32,432 bases of DNA from Bacteroidales bacterium (lineage in GTDB: Bacteria; Bacteroidota; Bacteroidia; Bacteroidales; JAADJA01): the NCBI GenBank assembly GCA_026984135.1, contig JALSSR010000114.1, forward strand, positions 1 to 32,432, given 5' to 3'. Numbering within the stretch: the first letter of the stretch is position 1; each line of letters opens with the position of its first letter. The notes under the pieces are model-generated. The model did no database searches and was not told where the DNA came from. It saw only the letters and a program-made list of their open reading frames with translations. Made by a program: the position numbers and the translations under genes. Below are positions 25,539-31,652 of the stretch, one piece after another.

Positions 25539-26855
25539 TTACAAAGGATGATCCTCATGAAACTTCTTCAGTCTGTATTCCAAATCGGGGAACTGCTCCC
25601 TGTTAACAAGAGACACACAAGCTCTGATACCTTCAAGTCTTTCGCTCCCTGTTATGGCAAGTGATATGGCACTGATTCCGTAATAAACAAGTTCATTCAG
25701 CAACTCTTCTCCCGTGAATCCGGGATATGAAAAGGTAAAATAGAAACCGTCGGCAATGGGATTGTCTTCATCCTTATCATAAACTATTTTAAAACCGTTA
25801 TCGGTGAATATCTTCTTCATAATATGGGCTTTCTCCCCGTATTCTTTTACAGGTTGAGTTAGGTTCATTGTCCCGTCGTTAACGGCTTTAAGCATTGCTG
25901 TCAAGGCGTATTGGGCAGAATGTGAAGTGCCTGAACTTAACGAGTATATCGAACCGAATATCAATGCATAACCAACATATTCGGAACTATAGTATCGCAA
26001 CAAATCCGGAGCTTTGGTATTAAAAATCTTATCCGAAATAACCATCATACCGATACGTTGACCTGCATAACTGAATACCTTTGAACTTGAAATCAGCAGT
26101 ACCCAATTATCGGTATAATTTGCCACAGAAGGTTGATATGGCGGTTCTCCGGGTTTTGAATAATCTTTTCTGAAATCCATACCGAAATATGCAAGATCTT
26201 CTATGACCACAACATCATATTTGGTTGCAAGTTCACCGATTATCTTTAATTCTGTATCGGTAAAACATATCCACGAAGGGTTGTTCGGATTTGAATATAG
26301 AATTGATGAAACTTTGCCCGTCTTTAAAAAGGACTCCAGTTTGTCTTTTAACTTCTCACCTCTGTAATCATACACATCAAACGACATATAATCCTGTCCG
26401 AGCACCTTTATCTGTTGTTTATGAACGGGGAATCCCGGATCTAAAAACAATGTTCCTTCCCGGTCGGCATGCATTCTGTTAATGGTCATAAATGCGGCAA
26501 ATCCTCCCTGCATCGAGCCTACGGTAGGCAGACAGCCTTCGGGATTGACATCAATATTGAGAAATAATTTCACAAATCTTGCAATCTCCGGCTTTAACTG
26601 CGGGATACCATAAATGTCGGGATAAATGGCAGCAACACCCTTTCGTAATGCCTCTATTTCCGCTTCCACTCCCACTTGAGTGGGAGGAAGTCCCGGAACT
26701 CCCATCTCCATTCTGATAAACTTATCTCCTGTCTCCGCCTCAATTAAATCCACAAGCTTTTTGATTTCCCTGATGGAAGCTTTGCCAACACTTTTTAATC
26801 CGCTTTCTTTGATTTTCCGGCTTACAACTTCATAATCTATTGGTGTGTTTTTCAT
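25539..26855 (-). CDS. PLP-dependent aminotransferase, class I/II
   Basis: A 438-residue fold-type I aminotransferase. PLP contacts visible are the NPNNP motif (189-193), Asp220 in VVVIEDLAYFG, the Schiff-base Lys259 in ISSSKVFSYAGQRIG, and Arg267 in the same motif. It is longer than AspC-type enzymes because of an N-terminal region KASIREIKKLVDLIEAETG. Amino-acid specificity cannot be fixed by eye. Its position upstream of a 2-oxoacid:ferredoxin oxidoreductase suggests a pathway in which it makes or consumes a 2-oxoacid (for example amino-acid fermentation or reverse synthesis from acyl-CoA); that link is inference. It is separated from the ferredoxin gene by about 280 bp holding the palindromic repeat. 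Confidence 0.88.
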   Translation of the reverse strand: MKNTPIDYEVVSRKIKESGLKSVGKASIREIKKLVDLIEAETGDKFIRMEMGVPGLPPTQVGVEAEIEALRKGVAAIYPDIYGIPQLKPEIARFVKLFLNIDVNPEGCLPTVGSMQGGFAAFMTINRMHADREGTLFLDPGFPVHKQQIKVLGQDYMSFDVYDYRGEKLKDKLESFLKTGKVSSILYSNPNNPSWICFTDTELKIIGELATKYDVVVIEDLAYFGMDFRKDYSKPGEPPYQPSVANYTDNWVLLISSSKVFSYAGQRIGMMVISDKIFNTKAPDLLRYYSSEYVGYALIFGSIYSLSSGTSHSAQYALTAMLKAVNDGTMNLTQPVKEYGEKAHIMKKIFTDNGFKIVYDKDEDNPIADGFYFTFSYPGFTGEELLNELVYYGISAISLAITGSERLEGIRACVSLVNREQFPDLEYRLKKFHEDHPL

Positions 26856-26989
26856 ATCATATATATTATATGTAAATAATATTAATGTTTAAACTGTTTC
26901 TTTTCATTAAAGAAATTCGTTGTAAAAATATGAAAAAATTATCACAAAACCGGGATTAACATTTTTTAATAAAAAAAAAGAAAAAAAAG

Positions 26990-27020
26990 TTGCATTATGA
27001 ACATATGTTCATTAACTTTG
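26990..27020 (+). promoter_or_regulatory. Promoter of the DUF5320-MinD cluster with palindromic operator
   Basis: TTG (26990-26992), a 20-bp spacer and TAACTTTG (27013-27020) form a Bacteroidota-type promoter. The perfect 16-bp palindrome ATGAACATATGTTCAT (26997-27012) abuts the -7 box, so a dimeric regulator bound there would block RNA polymerase. The leader to the DUF5320 ATG is about 40 nt. Confidence 0.6.
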
Positions 27021-27055
27021 CAGTCTGAAAATTAAATAAAGTATTAATTTATAAA

Positions 27056-27063
27056 AAGGAGGT
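27056..27063 (+). promoter_or_regulatory. Strong Shine-Dalgarno site before the DUF5320 gene
   Basis: AAGGAGGT ends 4 nt before the ATG at 27068, a near-perfect match to the anti-SD sequence. Such sites are rare in Bacteroidota and most genes in this window lack one. It fixes the start codon. Confidence 0.7.
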
Positions 27064-27067
27064 TATT

Positions 27068-27400
27068 ATGCCAAGAGGAGACGGAACAGGTCCTGAAGGA
27101 GCAGGGCCGATGACAGGCAGAGGATTGGGACGTTGTGCAGGATACGATACTCCGGGATATATTACGGGCGGTACCAGATATGGCCGTGGAGGCGGACATG
27201 GTTTTGGTCGCGGATATGGCCGAGGTTTCGGCGGCGGCTTCGGATATGGACGCGGAGGACGATTTGCGCAGGGTTACTATCCCGAAAGACCGGATGTTAA
27301 AGAGGAAACATTCATTGAGAATGACATCCGCATTTTAAAAGACCAACTCAGTGCTATGCAGAAGCGACTGGATGATCTTAGAAAAAAGTCTGATGATTGA
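27068..27400 (+). CDS. DUF5320 family Gly-rich protein
   Basis: A 110-residue protein with the DUF5320 signature: MPRGDGTGPEGAGPMTGRGLGRC, then a Gly/Arg/aromatic low-complexity middle (about 35-75, GRGYGRGFGGGFGYGRGG) and a C-terminal coiled coil (about 80-108, DIRILKDQLSAMQKRLDDLRKK). The biochemical function is unknown. DUF5320 genes typically accompany dinitrogenase-cofactor-like/ORP proteins and MinD-type Fe-S ATPases in anaerobes, as here. It is the first gene of the cluster, with its own operator-promoter and strong ribosome-binding site, suggesting high inducible expression. Confidence 0.85.
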   Translation: MPRGDGTGPEGAGPMTGRGLGRCAGYDTPGYITGGTRYGRGGGHGFGRGYGRGFGGGFGYGRGGRFAQGYYPERPDVKEETFIENDIRILKDQLSAMQKRLDDLRKKSDD

Positions 27401-27405
27401 TTTGG

Positions 27406-27440
27406 AATTCACCCGGTGCTATAAAAGTATCGGGTGAATT
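27406..27440. terminator. Perfect 10-bp hairpin after the DUF5320 gene
   Basis: AATTCACCCG (27406-27415) pairs perfectly with CGGGTGAATT (27431-27440) around a 15-nt loop. No T-run follows, so it may be a leaky terminator or a 3'-end stabilising structure that lets the first gene be made in excess over the downstream ATPases. Confidence 0.45.
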
Positions 27441-27540
27441 TATAAAAGTTGGTTGGGTTTGCAATAGGTAAGCTGACTTTAGACAGTTTTATATTAAAAA
27501 TTGAATAATAACTACGTGATTAACAATAAACATAAAACAC

Positions 27541-28404
27541 GTGAAAATAGCAATTGCAAGTGGAAAAGGGGGAACCGGAAAGACGACATTAGCGGTTAAT
27601 CTGGCATCATATATTGCAGGATTGGAGGATGTTACCGGAAAGGTTGTTCTTGTTGATATGGATGTGGAAGAGCCGAATTCCGGTCTTTTTATTAAAGGTG
27701 ATTTAATGAAAAGTGAAATTAAATACAGAATGGTACCGGAATGGATTGGAGATAAATGTACTTTTTGTAAGAAATGTGCCGGTGTTTGCAACTTTAATGC
27801 TTTGGCGTATATTGGAGTTTCCGTACTTATTTTCCCCGAGTTGTGTCATTCCTGTTATGCCTGTTCCGAATTATGTCCGGAGGATGCGTTGCCGATGAAG
27901 GCTGACAGAATGGGTGAATTGCGTCATTATTCCATTTCTGACAATTTACACTTTGTTGAAAGCCGGCTGGATATAGGTATAGAACAGGCCGTTCCCCTGA
28001 TTAAAGAGACTCACGATTTTCTTAAATCGGAATATGATGAATCGGATATTAAAATAGTTGATTCACCTCCGGGAACATCCTGTCCGGTTATAGAAGCCGT
28101 GAAGGATGCCGATCTTGTGGTGCTTGTTACGGAGCCGACACCATTCGGGCTGAATGATCTGAAACTTGCAGTTGACACAATGAAAGAACTTGATAAAAGG
28201 TTTGCAGTTGTAATAAACAGGTCGGGAATAGGGAATGATGAGGTTGAAAGGTATTGTTTTGATAACGGTATTTCGCTTATAGGGAAGATACCCCAAATGC
28301 AATTAGCAGCAGAACTGTATTCAAAAGGGCAGTTAATGATTGAAATAGATGAGATAAAAAGAGAAATAGACAAGATTTGGAGAAATATTGTTGAACTTAA
28401 ATAA
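27541..28404 (+). CDS. MinD-superfamily P-loop ATPase with inserted 2[4Fe-4S] ferredoxin domain (first copy)
   Basis: A 287-residue deviant Walker A ATPase (KGGTGKTT, residues 9-16) of the MinD/Mrp/NifH class. Between the P-loop and the switch II region (DSPPGTSCPV) lies a ferredoxin insert with C73-x2-C76-x2-C79-x3-C83 and C102-x2-C105-x2-C108-x3-C112. It starts with GTG; no nearer ATG fits. The family is found beside ORP/NifX-like proteins in anaerobes; homologues in the Desulfovibrio orange-protein cluster occur as a pair, as here. The role is probably Fe-S or metal cofactor handling driven by ATP; no substrate is established. Confidence 0.9.
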   Translation: MKIAIASGKGGTGKTTLAVNLASYIAGLEDVTGKVVLVDMDVEEPNSGLFIKGDLMKSEIKYRMVPEWIGDKCTFCKKCAGVCNFNALAYIGVSVLIFPELCHSCYACSELCPEDALPMKADRMGELRHYSISDNLHFVESRLDIGIEQAVPLIKETHDFLKSEYDESDIKIVDSPPGTSCPVIEAVKDADLVVLVTEPTPFGLNDLKLAVDTMKELDKRFAVVINRSGIGNDEVERYCFDNGISLIGKIPQMQLAAELYSKGQLMIEIDEIKREIDKIWRNIVELK

Positions 28405-28409
28405 AATAG

Positions 28410-28541
28410 AAACGTTGCGTCGCTGCGTCGCCGCGTGAAATAAAAACGTTGCATCGCTGCGTCGCCGCGTGAACAAAAACATTGCGTCGCCGCGTCGCCG
28501 CGTGAAACAAAACATTGCGTCACTGCGTCGCCGCGTGAGTT
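28410..28541. repeat. Four-copy GC-rich tandem repeat between the paired ATPase genes
   Basis: Four units of 33-34 bp start at 28410, 28444, 28477 and 28510. Each has the pattern AAAC(G/A)TTGC(G/A)TCGC, then TGCGTCGC, then CGCGTGA, with a few substitutions. Within each unit the 8-mer TGCGTCGC is itself nearly doubled. The array is much richer in GC than its flanks, starts 6 bp after the first ATPase stop and ends about 27 bp before the second start. There are no unique spacers, so it is not a CRISPR array. Confidence 0.85.
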
Positions 28542-28567
28542 ATTTAAAAGTTGTATGACACAAAGAT

Positions 28568-29440
28568 ATGAAAGAGATAGTAGTTATATCGGGTAAAGGC
28601 GGAACCGGAAAAACATCAATTACCGCATCCTTTGCCGTACTCGGTGGGAAGGATGTTGTGGTTGCCGACTGCGATGTTGATGCTGCCGATATGCACTTAC
28701 TGTTAAAACCCGACTTTGCATATAAAGAAAAGTTTTACAGTGGAAAAGTAGCTGAAATAATTCAGGATGAGTGTATTAAGTGTGGAAAATGTAAAGATGT
28801 ATGCCGGTTTGATGCTGTTCCAATCATTGATGATAATTATGTGATTGACGAGCTAAACTGCGAAGGGTGCGGATACTGTTCTTATGTCTGCCCGACCGAT
28901 GCAATAATTATGAAGGACAGTCTGTCGGGTGATTTCTTTATTTCAAAAACAAGGATAGGAAATACACTTGTGCATGCCAAACTTGCAATAGCTGCCGATA
29001 ATTCGGGGAAACTTGTGACTCAGGTCAGAACGGAAGCCAAGAAAATTGCCGAAGAAAACAATATCCCGTATATTATTGCCGACGGCTCACCCGGAATAGG
29101 CTGTCCGGTAGTAGCTTCGGTCACTGGTTCCAACCTTGTAGTTATTGTTACCGAACCTACGGTTTCGGGATTACACGACATGAGCCGGGTGGCAGAACTG
29201 ATTAGTAAGTTCGGTATTAAATCGGTTTGCATAATAAACAAGGCTGATTTGAACAGGAATATAACTATAGGAATAAGGGAATTTTTGGATAATAAGAAAA
29301 TTCCGTTGATAGCGGAATTACCCTATGATCTGGCATTTGCCGATGCAATAACAGCAGGCAAAACAATTGTGGAGCACAATGACGGAATTATAAAAAGTAC
29401 TATTGAAGAAAGTTGGAAAAAGATATTGGAATTAGTTTAA
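28568..29440 (+). CDS. MinD-superfamily P-loop ATPase with inserted 2[4Fe-4S] ferredoxin domain (second copy)
   Basis: A 290-residue paralogue of the preceding ATPase. The P-loop is GKGGTGKTS (9-17), the insert carries C69-x2-C72-x2-C75-x3-C79 and C98-x2-C101-x2-C104-x3-C108, and switch II is ADGSPGIGCPV. Both copies keep the same domain order but diverge clearly, which suggests an old duplication and a heterodimer rather than redundancy. It is followed 23 bp later by the ORP/NifX-like gene. Assignment to the ORP-associated ATPases is by family and gene context. Confidence 0.9.
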   Translation: MKEIVVISGKGGTGKTSITASFAVLGGKDVVVADCDVDAADMHLLLKPDFAYKEKFYSGKVAEIIQDECIKCGKCKDVCRFDAVPIIDDNYVIDELNCEGCGYCSYVCPTDAIIMKDSLSGDFFISKTRIGNTLVHAKLAIAADNSGKLVTQVRTEAKKIAEENNIPYIIADGSPGIGCPVVASVTGSNLVVIVTEPTVSGLHDMSRVAELISKFGIKSVCIINKADLNRNITIGIREFLDNKKIPLIAELPYDLAFADAITAGKTIVEHNDGIIKSTIEESWKKILELV

Positions 29441-29463
29441 TAACAAATAAAAACGTAAAAAAG

Positions 29464-29784
29464 ATGAAAATTGTATTTGCAGCAACAGGTGGTAACTGGG
29501 ATTCAAAGGTTGATTCCCGTTTTGGCAGAGCCGAAGGGTTCGTACTTTATGACGAAGAAAAAGATGAATTGTCCTGGCATTCAAATGCTGAAAACAAAGC
29601 GGCAGGACATGGTGCCGGGGTACAGGCAGGGCAAAAAGTTGTTTCGCTGGGTGCCGATGTTGTGGTTACCGGTGGAAATTTCGGACCGAAAGCTGCCGAA
29701 GTGATTCAGGCGGCCGGAATCAGGATGATACCGGATGCGGGTGAAGTGACTTTAAAGGAAGCATATACTAAAATTAAAAAGTAA
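29464..29784 (+). CDS. Dinitrogenase iron-molybdenum cofactor (NifX/NafY/ORP) family protein
   Basis: A 106-residue single-domain protein of the NifB/NifX cofactor-binding family (RNase H-like fold). Typical features are MKIVFAATGGNWDSKVDSRFGRAEGFVLYD at the start, the His/Gly-rich AENKAAGHGAG and the GADVVVTGGNFGPKA segment. Family members bind metal clusters in nitrogenase assembly; the Desulfovibrio orange protein binds a Mo-Cu-S cluster. There are no nif genes in the window, so an ORP-like role is more likely. The longer frame from 29413 overlaps the preceding gene; the ATG at 29464 fits the family start. Confidence 0.88.
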   Translation: MKIVFAATGGNWDSKVDSRFGRAEGFVLYDEEKDELSWHSNAENKAAGHGAGVQAGQKVVSLGADVVVTGGNFGPKAAEVIQAAGIRMIPDAGEVTLKEAYTKIKK

Positions 29785-29789
29785 TAGCT

Positions 29790-30242
29790 ATGGGACGTGG
29801 TGGTTCGGGTGGTCGTGGTCATGGTGGCTTTGGTGGAGGTCACGGGCGTGGCAGAGGTGCTCATGGAATGGGTTATGGCAGTGGTGGCAATTGCATCTGC
29901 CCCGACTGTGGGAAAACAATTCCTCACACACCTGGCTTTCCCTGCTCAGAAGAAATTTGTCCTGCATGCGGTGCTATGATGGTTCGTGATACAGGTCAGA
30001 AATTTGGAACCGGAAAGCAAGGTCAGGAAGAAAAAGAGGTGAAAAATCAAAAAAAATCAAAAAAAGATTCACTTTTTCCCGTAGTTGATGTAAATTTGTG
30101 TACCGGTTGCGGAATATGTATTGAGAAGTGTCCGTTTGACTCAATTGTTATGAAAGATGGTAAGGCATTTATTCAAAATGATACTTGCAGGAGATGTATG
30201 ATTTGTGTGAAGGTTTGCCCTGAAAATGCTATTGTTTTGTAG
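29790..30242 (+). CDS. Gly-rich zinc-ribbon plus 2[4Fe-4S] ferredoxin fusion protein
   Basis: A 150-residue three-part protein: a Gly/Arg/His-rich N-terminus (1-33) resembling the DUF5320 low-complexity region; a Cys cluster C35, C37/C40, C52, C57/C60 likely forming a zinc ribbon or rubredoxin-like site; a Lys-rich linker (about 80-93); and a ferredoxin with C104-x2-C107-x2-C110-x3-C114 and C133-x2-C136-x2-C139-x3-C143. It begins 5 bp after the NifX/ORP-like gene. It is probably the electron or cluster carrier of the cluster; function is inferred from context. Confidence 0.82.
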   Translation: MGRGGSGGRGHGGFGGGHGRGRGAHGMGYGSGGNCICPDCGKTIPHTPGFPCSEEICPACGAMMVRDTGQKFGTGKQGQEEKEVKNQKKSKKDSLFPVVDVNLCTGCGICIEKCPFDSIVMKDGKAFIQNDTCRRCMICVKVCPENAIVL

Positions 30243-30349
30243 TGAAACGGATAACTTCCGTAATATGCTTGCGGATGCCCGGAGAACGGAAGGATATTAG
30301 GCAGAATGAAAGATTAGTCAATATTTATATAAACTTAAAAAATCGTATT

Positions 30350-30631
30350 ATGTACAAGTTAAGAAAGTATCACGGCGACAGGGTGCAATCCCTGACTTAT
30401 GAAAAGGATGGCAAATCAGCCTCCGTTGGAATTATTGAAGTAGGTGAATATGAATTCGGAGCTATTGGTGACGAACGTTACACCGTAACTTCCGGAAAAA
30501 TTTATGTCTGGGATGAAAATTTGAAAGACTGGGTGGGTTACAAGGCCGGTGAGTCGTTCGAAATCTCCGACAGAAGCAACTTTAAGCTGAAGGTTGATGA
30601 AATCAGCACTTATATCTGTTTTTACGATTAA
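30350..30631 (+). CDS. ppnP: Pyrimidine/purine nucleoside phosphorylase (PpnP, DUF1255)
   Basis: A 93-residue cupin-fold nucleoside phosphorylase of the YaiE/PpnP family. Conserved stretches are GKSASVGIIEVGEYEFGAI, ERYTVTSGKIYVW and the C-terminal FKLKVDEISTYICFYD; length and order match the E. coli protein. It cleaves nucleosides with phosphate to free base and ribose-1-phosphate (salvage). The frame extends upstream to the preceding stop, but the ATG at 30350 gives the family N-terminus. It lies 107 bp after the ferredoxin fusion gene on the same strand; a functional link is not evident. Confidence 0.9.
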   Translation: MYKLRKYHGDRVQSLTYEKDGKSASVGIIEVGEYEFGAIGDERYTVTSGKIYVWDENLKDWVGYKAGESFEISDRSNFKLKVDEISTYICFYD

Positions 30632-30689
30632 TAAAATTCATCTTTACACGAATAATTTCAAAAGGTAGCTTTAGATTAATTCTTTTTTA

Positions 30690-30697
30690 TACTTTTG
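30690..30697 (+). promoter_or_regulatory. Candidate -7 box for cdaA
   Basis: TACTTTTG, 21 nt before the ATG at 30719. It overlaps the TTG at 30695 that would otherwise extend the ORF, so it supports the ATG. No good -33 match. Confidence 0.4.
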
Positions 30698-30718
30698 GAT
30701 TTTATTTTAAAATTGAAT

Positions 30719-31507
30719 ATGCTACCTGCAATATCATTATTTATAGAGATTAATTTTCTGGATATCCTTGATATCCTGCTTGTTGCATTATTGTTATATA
30801 CCTTGTATAATCTGCTGAAAGGTACGGTTGCAATAAATATCTTTTTCGGGATAGTTGCCTTTTATCTTTTATGGAAGTTGGTTACTGCCCTGGATATGGA
30901 GATGTTAAGCGAAATCTTCGGAGCTTTTATAAGTGTTGGGTTTATTGCCCTCATTGTTGTTTTTCAGCCGGAGATAAGAAAATTCCTTTTAATGCTCGGT
31001 ACTCCGGGATTTATAAAGAAAAAGAAGCACAGATTACTTTTTTGGAATTTTGAAATCGGCAGTAATGTTGATATTGACCTTGATGAATTAATTGAAGCTT
31101 GCCGTCATATGGCGGAAACAAAAACCGGAGCTTTGATAATAATTACTAACAAGAGTGCCTTGGAACAATACGTTGAAACCGGAGAAAGAATAGATGCGAA
31201 GGTGTCCGCCGCCTTACTTGAGAGTATTTTCTTTAAAAACAGTCCTTTACATGATGGTGCCGTTATCATTCGCAACAATAAAATAGTTGCCGCGCGGTGT
31301 ATTCTTCCCGTTTCGTCAAGCAAGAGTATTCCTTCACATTTCGGTTTGCGCCATCGTTCGGCCATAGGACTGACGGAACAATCGGATGCGTTGGCAATTA
31401 TCATTTCTGAAGAGACAGGAAATATTTCCTTTTCCGTCGGAGGTGATATTCAGGAAAAAATCTCACCGATAAGCCTGAAAAGTATGATATTGGAAGAATT
31501 GTCATAA
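30719..31507 (+). CDS. cdaA: Diadenylate cyclase CdaA
   Basis: Makes cyclic di-AMP from two ATP. The 262-residue protein has three N-terminal membrane helices (roughly residues 8-30, 35-53, 65-85), a linker, and a DAC domain with the catalytic DGA (179-181, in SPLHDGAVII) and RHRSA (211-215). This topology is the CdaA type rather than DisA (which lacks membrane helices). c-di-AMP controls osmolyte and potassium transport and cell-wall balance. A TTG at 30695 could add eight residues but overlaps the -7 box; the ATG at 30719 is chosen. Confidence 0.94.
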   Translation: MLPAISLFIEINFLDILDILLVALLLYTLYNLLKGTVAINIFFGIVAFYLLWKLVTALDMEMLSEIFGAFISVGFIALIVVFQPEIRKFLLMLGTPGFIKKKKHRLLFWNFEIGSNVDIDLDELIEACRHMAETKTGALIIITNKSALEQYVETGERIDAKVSAALLESIFFKNSPLHDGAVIIRNNKIVAARCILPVSSSKSIPSHFGLRHRSAIGLTEQSDALAIIISEETGNISFSVGGDIQEKISPISLKSMILEELS

Positions 31508-31623
31508 CCTTTGGGGAAACTTAAAGTTTATGAAATAATGATCCGCAATTTGGAATATCCTTAATCCAAAATATCCACACGTTAAAATTTATTAAATATT
31601 CTTCAGTGTAATTCAATATTTTC

Positions 31624-31631
31624 TACTTTTG
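31624..31631 (+). promoter_or_regulatory. Candidate -7 box for purB
   Basis: TACTTTTG, 21 nt upstream of the purB ATG, in a 145-bp intergenic region. No clear -33 TTTG at the usual spacing. Confidence 0.4.
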
Positions 31632-31652
31632 ACCAACCATAAATTTAAAGTT

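Noticed and set aside
26856-27067. Possible sigma-54 promoter, as in the Desulfovibrio ORP cluster
   Set aside because: No TGGCAC-N5-TTGC-type sequence was seen, and a primary-sigma Bacteroidota promoter fits better.
28011-28523. Minus-strand ORF covering the tandem repeat and part of the first ATPase
   Set aside because: It is antisense to the ATPase coding region, and its repetitive N-terminus is only the translated GC-rich repeat.
28410-28541. Possible CRISPR array
   Set aside because: Units are contiguous, vary slightly and have no unique spacers; no cas genes are present.
29464-29784. Nitrogenase cofactor assembly (nif) gene
   Set aside because: The protein is in the NifX family, but no nifHDKEN genes are present and the neighbours match the ORP-type context instead.
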